Shown here in pieces: positions 1-9,310 of a stretch of DNA of 64,000 nt. Position 1 is the first letter of the stretch. Every line of letters starts with the position of its first letter. The notes below the pieces were generated by a model. It was not told the origin of the DNA. It saw nothing but the letters and a program-made list of their open reading frames with translations, and made no database searches. The position numbers and the translations under genes are program-made. The stretch is from Pirellula sp. SH-Sr6A (lineage in GTDB: Bacteria > Planctomycetota > Planctomycetia > Pirellulales > Pirellulaceae): positions 3,081,988-3,145,987 of the forward strand of contig NZ_CP011272.1 of NCBI RefSeq assembly GCF_001610875.1, in the 5' to 3' direction.

Positions 1-3000
1 CACCGGCATCTTCCCGGTCACTTTTCTCGCCTCCCAATCGGATGGCTTGTACAACAACGCTTGCATGGCGAATCCGTCGCGGGCAGGAATCGAAAAAAGT
101 TCGGGATGCTTGGATCGCACATATTCCAACCGATCCTTTTTCACTCCTCCCAAATAGCGCAGCCGCTTCCCTTCTCGATCGCAAAGCCATAGCTCCCCTG
201 GCGTATCGTTGTCGCTCCAAGTATCGAACCAAAAGTCGCCACGCGGATGAACGGATACCCGATGATTCCCTCCCGGTTCCCCGAGCTCGGTGATACTCTT
301 GGTCGCCAAATCGATGGCGAGCAAATCGGTGTTGGCCAGCCCGCTGCGTCGAGCGGTGACCAATGCCCGATCCTCGCTTGCCCACAAGAGCTCACGAATA
401 TCCCAATCTCCCTCGGTCACAGGAAGCTTCTCACCACCCTGCATAACACGATACAGATGACGTCGACCGCTGGCTGAATCGCTAAGCCACAAGAAACTTC
501 CATCCGGCAACCAACGAGGCTCCTCGATCACATCCACCCAAGCCGGCGACGATTCCTCCAGCCATTTACGGTTCTCGCTCTTATCGCAATCAAAGGACCA
601 CACGTGCAAGAAGGATTGGATCCGGTTTTGAATCTGATAAACCAACACATTCGGCGAGGAATGTGACCAGCCGACGCGAACAACGAGTCGGTCATCTTGG
701 GCATAGTCCGACAACGGTACGTCTTGAATCGCTCCCGTCTCCAACGAGACCACATGCAGGGAGACGTGCGGATTGTTCTGACCCGCTTTGGGATACCGCA
801 TTCGCTCGAGGGACTGCGCGAATGGAATCGAGTTGTCGATAACAAAGGTAGGGACGGGACTCTCATCCAGCCGCAAAAAGGCTAATCGTTTCCCATCGGG
901 GCTCCACCAATAGGCTTGGAACTTTCCTCGTCCATACACCTCCTCTTGATACACCCAATCCAGATAACCATTGAGTATTTCACCACCCCCATCGCGGGTG
1001 AGAGCACGTGTCTCGCCCGTTTCTCGATGCACGACACACAAGTTTCCGTTTTGGACATACGCCACATTTTTCCCATCGGGACTCAGCGTCGGGACCTTCT
1101 TTTCCCCATCTGGAGAACGGGTTAAGCGTTTGACGGAATCGGTTTCCGATGTGTAAAGATACAAGTCATTCTTTTGTTCGATCAGCGCATGGGAAAAAGT
1201 AGGATCGAAAACGGAAAAGTTGCGACGGTAGGACGCCGCCTTGCCATCTTGAAATGCATCCTCCTTTGCGAGGGCATCGGCTAGTTTGCTGGTTTTATCA
1301 AAGGGACTCATCGCGCCCGTTTTGCAATCGACCTCCCATACGCGATCCGCTTGCACGATCAAATAAGCGTCTCGGTCCGCAATCCATCGCGGAGCGGATG
1401 TTGCAGTCGGTGTATATGCCACTTTCTCCCCTCGCTTGAAGAGCTTCTCAAGGGTCAGTTTCTCGAACGCCATGTCGCGAGGTTGGCGATCGTTCTGCCC
1501 CAGCTTCGCGATCGGCTTGGACTTCCAATCGGCAGGCAGATCGTTGACTTTGCACACCGGATAAATTGTGTCGACGTTCAACGATGGGTCAAAGAAATTC
1601 CAAGCTGCCAACGAGTCATCTGCGTGCGGTTCCAACAAACATGTCGCCAAGACACCTAGCGGTTGATCCGTAGGCACCAACCATCCATTCTGCATGGAGA
1701 TTTGAAATGATTCCTCCATCACTTCAAACCTCTTGATGGCATGCCCCTGGAACTCAGGCAGCTCGCGAATGGATCGAACGCGATAGCCGCTCACTTCTCG
1801 TTGCTCCGACGCACGTGGATCGACACTCTCCAGGAGTTCCACGCCATGTAACCGTAATCGTCCGGCCGCCCAAGCGTTGTCGAAGGGAACGAAATAGTAC
1901 TTCGGTGCAGTCACATGCAATTTACCTTCACCGACATTCACCAGTTCAACGGAGTAGGTACTGGGAACTATCTCCTTCTTTCGGTTTCGATCGCGAGGAG
2001 ACGGGAACGCTCCGCGCGGGGAGGGGAGCTCTTTCTTCGAAACCCCGTCATGGTGCGACGCATCCACCTCCGCATCTTGCTTCTCTTCAGACGTCGATGT
2101 ATCGCCCCACGCATATCCCCGAACATCGACCTTGTCCGATGCGGCAACAATACGGCCTTGAATAGGAATCCGGTTGTCGTCCCAAGCAGGTGTCGCCAGC
2201 AAGCTTCGAATTTGCTCGCGGCGCAATCGCAATTGTTCGACACACGCATCGATAAATTGATAGGAGGCTTCGATCCTGCGCTGGTAACTCGCATACGAAT
2301 AGGACTCCACGAGAATCCCGATTTTACTTCGCACTCCCATGTACTCGGTGCTGTAACGAAGTTCGTGTCCGAAGGACTCCCATCGCTTGTGGTCCGGCGA
2401 AAAATTGCCGTAGTAGAAGGTAGGTAGGCCCGCTGATTCCAGCTGCTTGGTCACCGTGGGAAGAAACTCGGCCCTAATCCAATTTTGCAACTTCGGATGC
2501 GCTGCAGGGTTGTGAGGAAGATCGTAGGTAAGATCGTATTGATGAAGGGATCCGTTGGTGGTGTGCGCGTCGAAGAGGACGTCGATATCCCAAGCATCGA
2601 GGGTTCGCACCAGGGATCGGACTTCCGGACTTTCCAATTTGACAAAGTCGCGATTGAGATCGAGCCCCATGGCATTCTCGCGTGTTCCCATTCCCCCGGT
2701 CGGCCCTTCTTGACCTGGGCGGTGCTGGGCTCCAACCCTTTCGTTTCCGTCGGCATTGAAGTTCGGCACAATGACAAAGACCATCGCTTCGAGCAACGCT
2801 CGTTTCTTCTGAGGGTTGGCCAACCAGTCTCGCGTAAGAGACAAGATCGCCTCTTTGCTATCGCATTCACCACTGTGTATGCCCCCCAAAATCAAAACCG
2901 TTAAGCGGGGATCGCTTTCAGGCAAAGGAAGCTGCAATTGCGGCTCTTTCGACAGGACAATCGCATCCAAAGAACGACGTTCCGTCGTCTCACCGATTGA

Positions 3001-3240
3001 ACTTAACGTCGCTTCCGGATGGCGTTCCGAGAGCAGGGTCAGAAACTCGGCCACTTCCGGCCCGCTGGCCGTGGAGGTGTAGGCGGATTTCTCGGCAATT
3101 GTCGGTAGCGCCCCGCGCGCTATCGTAATTGGGTCGCTTTGCGCGATGCAGGGCAAGACGCTTGCAATCAACCAAATCAAGCAGCCGACCGTGTTGCACA
3201 CCAGTAAACGCCACCTTGCGGGCCCAAGATCCACATTCAT
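1..3240 (-). CDS. Fusion of M14 zinc carboxypeptidase and DPP-IV-like S9 peptidase (partial, C-terminus outside window)
   Basis: One uninterrupted minus-strand frame runs from ATG at 3240 off the left edge, giving at least 1080 residues. A signal-like hydrophobic stretch at about residues 10-33 points to export. Residues about 40-350 are an M14 carboxypeptidase: the HSGE zinc motif supplies H122 and E125, the third ligand is H226 in DAHTT, and E312 in LVESY is the likely catalytic glutamate. A charged, low-complexity linker (about 385-430) and a beta-rich region follow. From about residue 590 the sequence matches the beta-propeller of dipeptidyl peptidase IV (for example YWWSPDGKRLAF near residue 776). 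The last visible residues (LLYKPSDWEARK) look like the entry to the S9 alpha/beta-hydrolase domain, so the catalytic serine should lie beyond the window. M14 codons (near 2880) and propeller codons (near 912) share one phase, so this is a true fusion in this sequence and not two genes. Confidence 0.85.
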   Translation of the reverse strand, partial: MNVDLGPARWRLLVCNTVGCLIWLIASVLPCIAQSDPITIARGALPTIAEKSAYTSTASGPEVAEFLTLLSERHPEATLSSIGETTERRSLDAIVLSKEPQLQLPLPESDPRLTVLILGGIHSGECDSKEAILSLTRDWLANPQKKRALLEAMVFVIVPNFNADGNERVGAQHRPGQEGPTGGMGTRENAMGLDLNRDFVKLESPEVRSLVRTLDAWDIDVLFDAHTTNGSLHQYDLTYDLPHNPAAHPKLQNWIRAEFLPTVTKQLESAGLPTFYYGNFSPDHKRWESFGHELRYSTEYMGVRSKIGILVESYSYASYQRRIEASYQFIDACVEQLRLRREQIRSLLATPAWDDNRIPIQGRIVAASDKVDVRGYAWGDTSTSEEKQDAEVDASHHDGVSKKELPSPRGAFPSPRDRNRKKEIVPSTYSVELVNVGEGKLHVTAPKYYFVPFDNAWAAGRLRLHGVELLESVDPRASEQREVSGYRVRSIRELPEFQGHAIKRFEVMEESFQISMQNGWLVPTDQPLGVLATCLLEPHADDSLAAWNFFDPSLNVDTIYPVCKVNDLPADWKSKPIAKLGQNDRQPRDMAFEKLTLEKLFKRGEKVAYTPTATSAPRWIADRDAYLIVQADRVWEVDCKTGAMSPFDKTSKLADALAKEDAFQDGKAASYRRNFSVFDPTFSHALIEQKNDLYLYTSETDSVKRLTRSPDGEKKVPTLSPDGKNVAYVQNGNLCVVHRETGETRALTRDGGGEILNGYLDWVYQEEVYGRGKFQAYWWSPDGKRLAFLRLDESPVPTFVIDNSIPFAQSLERMRYPKAGQNNPHVSLHVVSLETGAIQDVPLSDYAQDDRLVVRVGWSHSSPNVLVYQIQNRIQSFLHVWSFDCDKSENRKWLEESSPAWVDVIEEPRWLPDGSFLWLSDSASGRRHLYRVMQGGEKLPVTEGDWDIRELLWASEDRALVTARRSGLANTDLLAIDLATKSITELGEPGGNHRVSVHPRGDFWFDTWSDNDTPGELWLCDREGKRLRYLGGVKKDRLEYVRSKHPELFSIPARDGFAMQALLYKPSDWEARKVTGKMPV

Positions 3241-3406
3241 CTCGTTCGCCTTTGGGAAGGTACCAAATTGTTGCGATAGGACGACTGGCTATCGCCTTAC
3301 GGACTGCTATCCTACTCACGAGGAGGCAATCGTCCCAGCTTCTATTTCCTTTCGTACAAGATCGTTGGCCAACGCCCGGCAGAAAGAACAACAAGGGTAT
3401 TACGGC

Positions 3407-4483
3407 ATGATCTCTTTCGAGTTCCGATCTCTGAGTTCCTCTCCATTCGTTTTTGGCTTGCACGCGACCCTAGCTCGGACGCTCGTCGCCGCAGCCTCTA
3501 TCTTTTCTGTTTCACTCTTTTCTGTTTCACTGTGCCAAGCGGATACTCCTCCTCAACCGCTGACGGTCGCTACATGGAACTTGGAATGGTTTTTCGACGA
3601 GGATCTGAGCAACAATCGAAGTGACGTGGCAAAACAGCAATCGTCCCCTAGCCGCGAAGAATGGGAATGGAAGCAGAACATCGCAGCTAACGCGATCGCA
3701 AAAATGCAGCCGACGATCCTGGCGTTGCAGGAAATCGAGGACCGAAGCGTTCTGCAATCCCTCACGAAGGTACTGAAGGAGCGGCACAATCTCTCCTACC
3801 GAGTCGCTTTCATCGAAGGGTTTGATGGCGGGACCGAACAGGATGTTGGGATTCTATTCCAGTCAGGACTGGTGGAGTTCTCTCGCCGCGAGCAGACCAA
3901 TGAGATGTTTCGATCCAATGAGTTTTACAATTTATCCAAACATCTCTTCGCCCGCTTTGAATGGCAGGTAGGCAATCGCACCGAAGCTCTTACACTGCTG
4001 GTACTCCATCTGCGAGCAACCGCCGATGCAGCGGATCTGCGAAAGCGTCAATGCAAACTCGCGCACGCTTGGGTTCGAGCTCGTGTGGCCGCAGGCGAAA
4101 ATGTGTTGGTCCTAGGCGATCTCAATGTCGAAGAACGCGTCGGACAAATCCAGCCCGATGGCGATGGCATGCACATCATCCTGGGAAAACACACCCCCGA
4201 CGAGAAAGATGATCTCATCGATCTACTTGAATACGCTCCCTCCGACAAGCGTCAGACGCATCTCATTTTGGAAAAGGAGTTTGATCGCATGGTCGCTTCC
4301 CCTTCCATGCTCAAAAAGGATGGAAACGGGATCCTATTCCAATCGATTCAAGTTCGAAGCGACCTGAATATCCGAGGGGAACAAGCAGACATGGACCACT
4401 GGGATACTCGGTATACAAAGGACCGCGCCGAACGGGATATCAGCGATCACCATCCGGTGATAGCCACTTTCGAGATTCGGTGA
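3407..4483 (+). CDS. Secreted endonuclease/exonuclease/phosphatase (EEP) family protein
   Basis: The 358-residue protein has an N-terminal signal peptide (hydrophobic core about residues 15-42, likely cleavage after CQA). It carries the ordered motifs of the EEP (DNase I/exonuclease III/sphingomyelinase) fold: WNLEW near residue 56, QEIED for the metal-binding glutamate, GDLNVEE, and a C-terminal SDHHPV with the catalytic His. Known members are Mg-dependent phosphodiesterases acting on nucleic acid or phospholipid; the substrate here cannot be told. The frame is open upstream to 3146, but the ATG at 3407 is chosen because the signal peptide begins there. An in-frame 15-bp tandem duplication (3502-3531) lies inside the signal core. 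The next gene starts 22 bp downstream and may be co-transcribed. Confidence 0.8.
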   Translation: MISFEFRSLSSSPFVFGLHATLARTLVAAASIFSVSLFSVSLCQADTPPQPLTVATWNLEWFFDEDLSNNRSDVAKQQSSPSREEWEWKQNIAANAIAKMQPTILALQEIEDRSVLQSLTKVLKERHNLSYRVAFIEGFDGGTEQDVGILFQSGLVEFSRREQTNEMFRSNEFYNLSKHLFARFEWQVGNRTEALTLLVLHLRATADAADLRKRQCKLAHAWVRARVAAGENVLVLGDLNVEERVGQIQPDGDGMHIILGKHTPDEKDDLIDLLEYAPSDKRQTHLILEKEFDRMVASPSMLKKDGNGILFQSIQVRSDLNIRGEQADMDHWDTRYTKDRAERDISDHHPVIATFEIR

Positions 4484-4505
4484 TCACACTCTACGACGAC
4501 AGACT

Positions 4506-5432
4506 ATGAAGCCAACGCTAGGAGAGTTTGTCCGTCGGAGCATCGAGCTGGAGTGCACCGCTCCCAAACTTGGGAATGTCTACCCGGGTCACCCTTTCGA
4601 GGACATGAACCATGACACCTTTCTCGCGGCAGGAAGCGCGATCGGCCATCGTATCGATCGATTGTACTCGGACGGGGACGATAAGCAAAACGTTGCACCT
4701 GGGGACGCAGTTCTTCAGTGCACCCGAGCGATGCTCGAATCGGTGGATTGCAACACGAGCCTCGGTACCATTCTTCTTGTCGCACCGCTGATCAAATCTT
4801 TCGCTCGTACGTTGCATGCAGCCAACGCGCATGGCGTCTCCTCGGAGCATTGGCAGCGATTACTCGATGAAGACGTTCTGCAGAGGCTCAGCTCGGAGGA
4901 TTCGCGGGATGTTTATGAAGCGATTCGACTCTGCAGTCCGGGCGGGTTGGGGGCCACGGCAGAAATGGATATCGCCTCCAGTCCCCCGGTTCGACTTCTG
5001 GACGCCATGGCTTTTGCGTCTAGCTACGATGACGTCGCACTGCAGTACGTCTCTCGATTTGAATTGTGTTTCGCGTTAGCTCATAGACTATCGATCCTAT
5101 CTCCTGGGGGGGATTACGCAGGAACACTCGATGCAATTACCTTGCTTCAACTCGAACTCCTCGCCGCCCGTCCGGACAGCCTCATCGCCAGGAAGGGGGG
5201 CAAAGAGCTGGCCGAAGAAGTCCGAGTGAGGGCGGCGCACGTACTCCGTCTTTCCACCCGACCGTCTCCGGATTGGCGGGAAGCTTGGCAAGACCTGGAC
5301 AGCTGGTTGCGATCTCTACGAAGCACAAAAGGGAAGCGACTTGCCAATCCAGGAACGCACGCCGATCTCATCGCCGCCGCCATTCTCATCCACCTGCTAC
5401 TGCAACGAATCGAAGCGCATACGGCCCCATGA
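4506..5432 (+). CDS. Triphosphoribosyl-dephospho-CoA synthase-like protein (CitG/MdcB family)
   Basis: The 308-residue protein matches the CitG/MdcB family, which makes the 2'-(5''-triphosphoribosyl)-3'-dephospho-CoA prosthetic-group precursor of citrate lyase and malonate decarboxylase. Family signatures seen are KLGNVYPGHPFEDM, an FxxxAxAI segment, and NTSLGTILLVAPL, which corresponds to the nucleotide-binding N-T-x-G-x-x-L-L-x-x-P-L block. No citrate lyase or malonate decarboxylase subunit is in the window. CitG-like genes of planctomycetes and methylotrophs are known in C1-transfer (methanopterin) gene sets, but no partner gene is visible here, so that role is only a possibility. It starts 22 bp after the EEP gene, probably in one operon. 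Confidence 0.7.
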   Translation: MKPTLGEFVRRSIELECTAPKLGNVYPGHPFEDMNHDTFLAAGSAIGHRIDRLYSDGDDKQNVAPGDAVLQCTRAMLESVDCNTSLGTILLVAPLIKSFARTLHAANAHGVSSEHWQRLLDEDVLQRLSSEDSRDVYEAIRLCSPGGLGATAEMDIASSPPVRLLDAMAFASSYDDVALQYVSRFELCFALAHRLSILSPGGDYAGTLDAITLLQLELLAARPDSLIARKGGKELAEEVRVRAAHVLRLSTRPSPDWREAWQDLDSWLRSLRSTKGKRLANPGTHADLIAAAILIHLLLQRIEAHTAP

Positions 5433-5513
5433 GCCTATGTGATTATGTGAGCCGGTTCCTCAGCCTAGCCTCCGTCTGTCCCTAGACTCGCTTCGAGAAT
5501 TTTTACAAATACG

Positions 5514-5542
5514 TTGACTCGCTTGCACGCGATCACTACTAT
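5514..5542 (+). promoter_or_regulatory. Sigma70-type promoter for the BlaI-M56 operon
   Basis: TTGACT (5514-5519) and TACTAT (5537-5542) are separated by exactly 17 bp, which is near consensus for the housekeeping sigma factor. A GTGAGG ribosome-binding site (5567-5572) lies before the ATG at 5578. BlaI-type repressors usually autoregulate, so an operator is expected here. An AT-rich stretch at 5499-5512 is adjacent, but no clean BlaI dyad was seen. Confidence 0.6.
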
Positions 5543-5577
5543 CAAACCAAATCTAACAAACCAAACGTGAGGCACAA

Positions 5578-5961
5578 ATGGCTCGACCTGCAGCAAAAGA
5601 GTTAACCGAGCGGGAGCTAGAGATCATGCATATTTTTTGGGATAAGGGAGAGTTAACAGCGCCTCAGGTGAGAGATCATCTAGCATCGACGGGGCGGAAC
5701 TTGGCCTACACGACAGTAGCTACACTGATCAAGATTCTTCATGAGAAAGATTTTCTCACACAAACGGGTGATCAACGTCCCTACTCTTTTAAACCATCAC
5801 GCCCCTTTGAAGATGTCTCAAAGAGCATGGTTGGCGATCTATTAGAACGACTCTTTGGAGGTTCTCGCGAACAACTTGTTCTCCGATTGTTCGACAGCGG
5901 GAAACTGACTCGCAAAGAGCGCGAAGCATTAGAGAGGGTATTAAAGGAGAACAAATCATGA
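5578..5961 (+). CDS. BlaI/MecI/CopY-family transcriptional repressor
   Basis: The 127-residue protein has the full BlaI/MecI architecture. An N-terminal winged helix (residues about 8-75) includes ELEIMHIFWDKGELTAPQV and the recognition region AYTTVATLIKILHEKDFL. A short C-terminal dimerisation segment ends in basic residues. In the family the dimer represses its own operon until cleaved after activation of the partner M56 peptidase. Its stop codon overlaps the start of the next gene (ATGA, 5958-5961), so sensor and repressor are translationally coupled. Confidence 0.92.
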   Translation: MARPAAKELTERELEIMHIFWDKGELTAPQVRDHLASTGRNLAYTTVATLIKILHEKDFLTQTGDQRPYSFKPSRPFEDVSKSMVGDLLERLFGGSREQLVLRLFDSGKLTRKEREALERVLKENKS

Positions 5962-8777
5962 TCATTGACTGGATTTCGACCTTCGGCCCACGATTGCTTT
6001 CGTGCGCGTCTCAAGTTGCCATTTTTGCGATCATTGTATCGCTACTTTGCATTCGGACTTGGACCCCTCAGGGACCAAATATTCCACTGATGGGGCTGCT
6101 CGCAATCTTAGTTCTAACCCTGGGAAAGTTCGTTGCCCTGCCCGGCTGGACAAACAATTCACTGGACTGGGTCGAACGCAAGGTTCTTGAAGGGAAAACC
6201 CTCGATTCGACATTGCAATCGCGTCCCGAGGGTAAGCGGTTCACAGCAAACGCAGGGAAGAATTTTGGGAGCAATCAACAGCAGATCTCTTTGGAAACCC
6301 TCAGTACTGAGGGTTGGAGGTCCTGGTTACCGAAAGGGATCGCGCCTGCGACCGAGACCATTCCAATCGCGACCTCCGGACCGAAACAAGTCGGTTCACC
6401 GAACAACTCCTTTTCATGGATCTGGTGGGCATATTCGATTCCTATCCTAGCAATACCAATTGGGCTATTTCGATTGATCGCCGGAGCCGTTAGCGTAAGA
6501 AAGTTCAAGCGGAACAGTACCGTAATCGATGATCCTCGATTGAGCCAATTGCTCGTTGAGCTACCCGACCATTCGAAACAGGGGATATTGTTCGAAACTC
6601 GCACTTCCCCCAGCGTGTTATCGCCTGCAACGACCGGAATCATCAAACAGGTCTTGTGGTTACCCATGGATTGGAGCGAATGGACCGACCTCGAATTGCG
6701 AGGGATTTTGGCACACGAAGTGACCCACATTCGAAACCGTGACCATCTGGCGCAACTCGCTGCACAAACTTGCTTAGCATTCCATTTCTACAATCCAATC
6801 ATCCATTGGCTGGTGAATCGACTCCGCTTGGAACAAGAATGGGCCGCGGATCATTGGGCAGCCGAATCGTTGGGTGGAAGCAAAAACTATCTGTCCCTTT
6901 TAGCAGAACTTGCTTTGAAGCAGGAATCTCGTCCCAAATGTTTCACTGGATGGCCCGCAACTCAATTCCTGGGTGGGCGAACTTTATTGAGGAGAGTCAA
7001 GATGTTAAAGAGCACTAACGTTTCTTCAAGGTCGAACTATAGGGCTATACCCTATGTTGCATGCGTTCTCATCATACTGCTGCTTTTCGGTTTGCTTGGA
7101 CTGAGACCAGCCGATTCCATCGCTGCACCTGTAGTGAAATCCATCGAGTCAAGCGAGACCGCTGCCACAGATGGAGAGCCCAAGAAAGAATTTGAATTGC
7201 GCTACGTCGGTGACCAAGGCAGTTTTTTAATTGCACTGCGGCCAAAGGATCTGCTCAAGAATCACTTACTAAGGGAAGCGTTCCATGCTTTCGAATCTCT
7301 CCCTATCGTCCAATCTTTAACAACTCAGTTGGGAATCGAGATTCAAACCGTCGAGCAAATTGTAATAGAAGGAACTATCGCGAAATCCGAATTGAAATGG
7401 ATCTCCTTCTTCGCGCAATCGAGTTCCTCGTTCGAGTCGTTTGAGAAAATAGCAATCTCTCCGAACGGTAAAAGCAGCAAGCTGGGTGAGACGACCTTTT
7501 ACGAAATGCCGCGTGGCTTTCTCGCATGGTTTCCGACTCGGAATTCCTTCGTCATTCGAGAAAAAGGTGTTGGGAACAGAATCGAAAACCTCATCGAAGG
7601 GCAACAGATTCCTTCCGCCATTACTCAGTCCGATGTTTGGAAACGGCTTAGCCAAGGCGATGCGTTATTCGTCGCAAACAAAAAACAATCCACGTTGCTA
7701 ATGTTGGCGCTAAGACCGCAAGTTGCTCGCGGAAATGGAATGCTCGCCATGATTGCAACCATCATGCAGGAAGCAGACTTTTGGGGAATAGGTACCTCCG
7801 CCTCGACAGACGAATTGGTCTTGAACCTTCGCGTGTTAAGTTCAGACGAGGCAAATAGCCAAATTGCAAAAGAATCTCTCGAAGCCACGACTACACTCGC
7901 AAAAATTTTCGTTCGAGAGTTTCAACGTGTAACGAAAAGCGATGCAGGCTCCAGCCAAATGCTGGGGGCTGCCTCCGCTCCGTCAAGGGACCTTCAAAAC
8001 GTGATCGCGAACGATCCCTCCGTAAACGATACGGTACGGCAGGCAGGTGAAATCGTATTAACCTCGCTGCAGTCTGCCAAGATCGGTAAAGAGGCGAACA
8101 CGATTTTCGCTGAAACGACCATTCGGTGTGATGGGGTTTTGGCCAAGCGTTTGCCAAGTCTGCTAGTTGCTTCGAGAGAAGCAGCTTCCAGAAGCAACAG
8201 TAGCAACAACCTAAAACAAATCGCTCTCGGATTTTACAACTACGAGGGTTCCTTCCAAAAGTTCCCTCATTCCAAGCTGACCGCGACTAACAGCGTCTAT
8301 CCCTATAGCTGGCGAGTTGCCATCCTTCCTTATATCGAACAACAAGAGCTTTACGACCTGTACAGATTCGACGAACCGTGGGATAGCGAAAACAACAAAA
8401 AGCTCCTCGCGAAAATGCCATCCCTGTTTCGACATCCTTCCCAACCCCTCGATTCGACCACGACCGACTATGTTGTTCTCGTTGGGGAAGCAACCATTTT
8501 CCAACCTAACAAACCAAGTAAGATTTCCGACATCTCCGATGGGACCTCTGCGACCCTTTTGGTCGTAGAGGCAAAGAGCAATATTCCGTGGACAAAGCCG
8601 GAAGACATTGCTTTCGATCCAACTGGCCCACTTCCGAAATTGGGTGGTTTCACGGACGCCGGATTCAACGCCGCACGAGCCGACGGATCCGTACTATTTG
8701 TGGAGAAATCAATCGACGAAGCAGCGCTCCGGGCAATGATCACTCCAAGTGGCGGCGAACGGATTCAACGTAAATAA
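5958..8777 (+). CDS. M56 (BlaR1-like) sensor metallopeptidase with C-terminal DUF1559 domain
   Basis: The 939-residue membrane protein has hydrophobic segments near residues 10-30, 35-55, 155-175 and 363-383. The M56 zinc site is HEVTH at residues 253-257, with a downstream ExxxAADHW (about 291-298) as the distal ligand region, placed between TM3 and TM4 as in BlaR1/MecR1. In place of the usual penicillin-binding sensor, the extracytoplasmic part has a long region of unknown fold (about 395-740) followed by a DUF1559 domain (about 745-925): SSNNLKQIALGFYNYE, SWRVAILPYIEQQ and the terminal ARADGSVLF. DUF1559 is a planctomycete domain normally found on pseudopilin-like proteins. The overlap with the BlaI gene indicates a two-gene sensing system; the signal is unknown. 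Confidence 0.85.
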   Translation: MIIDWISTFGPRLLSCASQVAIFAIIVSLLCIRTWTPQGPNIPLMGLLAILVLTLGKFVALPGWTNNSLDWVERKVLEGKTLDSTLQSRPEGKRFTANAGKNFGSNQQQISLETLSTEGWRSWLPKGIAPATETIPIATSGPKQVGSPNNSFSWIWWAYSIPILAIPIGLFRLIAGAVSVRKFKRNSTVIDDPRLSQLLVELPDHSKQGILFETRTSPSVLSPATTGIIKQVLWLPMDWSEWTDLELRGILAHEVTHIRNRDHLAQLAAQTCLAFHFYNPIIHWLVNRLRLEQEWAADHWAAESLGGSKNYLSLLAELALKQESRPKCFTGWPATQFLGGRTLLRRVKMLKSTNVSSRSNYRAIPYVACVLIILLLFGLLGLRPADSIAAPVVKSIESSETAATDGEPKKEFELRYVGDQGSFLIALRPKDLLKNHLLREAFHAFESLPIVQSLTTQLGIEIQTVEQIVIEGTIAKSELKWISFFAQSSSSFESFEKIAISPNGKSSKLGETTFYEMPRGFLAWFPTRNSFVIREKGVGNRIENLIEGQQIPSAITQSDVWKRLSQGDALFVANKKQSTLLMLALRPQVARGNGMLAMIATIMQEADFWGIGTSASTDELVLNLRVLSSDEANSQIAKESLEATTTLAKIFVREFQRVTKSDAGSSQMLGAASAPSRDLQNVIANDPSVNDTVRQAGEIVLTSLQSAKIGKEANTIFAETTIRCDGVLAKRLPSLLVASREAASRSNSSNNLKQIALGFYNYEGSFQKFPHSKLTATNSVYPYSWRVAILPYIEQQELYDLYRFDEPWDSENNKKLLAKMPSLFRHPSQPLDSTTTDYVVLVGEATIFQPNKPSKISDISDGTSATLLVVEAKSNIPWTKPEDIAFDPTGPLPKLGGFTDAGFNAARADGSVLFVEKSIDEAALRAMITPSGGERIQRK

Positions 8778-8808
8778 TCTTTCTTTGTAGTACGGAATAA
8801 ATGCTAGT

Positions 8809-9294
8809 TTGCGAATCGCAATTGTTCACTTGAGCATCCACCACCACAACACGGAGGTGATTGCCCAAGCCATGGCGGAATCCGTTCAGGCTGAGGTGAT
8901 CCCGCTGGGTGAGATTACCGACCACGACCTCACGCGATTCGATGTCCTCGGAATCGGATCGGGAGTCTTCTTTGGCAAACACCATCCACGGGTTTTGAGC
9001 TTTGCGAAAGAATGCTCCCACCTTCCGCACCGTTGCTTCGTTTTCTCAACGGCCGGTATCCGGTGGATGTATAAGCTCTGGCACCAGCCGCTGGTCCGCA
9101 TCCTGGAAGAAAGAGGGTGCGAAGTGATCGGTCAGTTTTGCTCACCAGGTTGGGACACCGTCGGACCGCTCCAGTACATTGGAGGCATACACCGTGGCCG
9201 TCCCAATGCTCGCGACCTAGAAAAGGCCAGACTATTTGCGATAAGGTTGCTGGAGTCCCAACGGGTGCCAGCAGACCGCGAGCCCGCCACCTGA
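8809..9294 (+). CDS. Flavodoxin-family protein
   Basis: The 161-residue protein has a flavodoxin-like fold: an N-terminal strand and phosphate-binding loop (RIAIVHLSIHHHNTEVIAQAM), a central FDVLGIGSGVFFGKHHP and FVFSTAG. These resemble the flavodoxin_3 or protoporphyrinogen-oxidase-like group that binds FMN and transfers electrons. The start is a TTG at 8809; the ATG at 8801 is in another frame. There is no membrane segment. It lies 31 bp after the M56 gene and 16 bp before the CHAD gene, on the same strand. Confidence 0.7.
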   Translation: MRIAIVHLSIHHHNTEVIAQAMAESVQAEVIPLGEITDHDLTRFDVLGIGSGVFFGKHHPRVLSFAKECSHLPHRCFVFSTAGIRWMYKLWHQPLVRILEERGCEVIGQFCSPGWDTVGPLQYIGGIHRGRPNARDLEKARLFAIRLLESQRVPADREPAT

Positions 9295-9310
9295 TTTTTA
9301 GGACCTCTCC

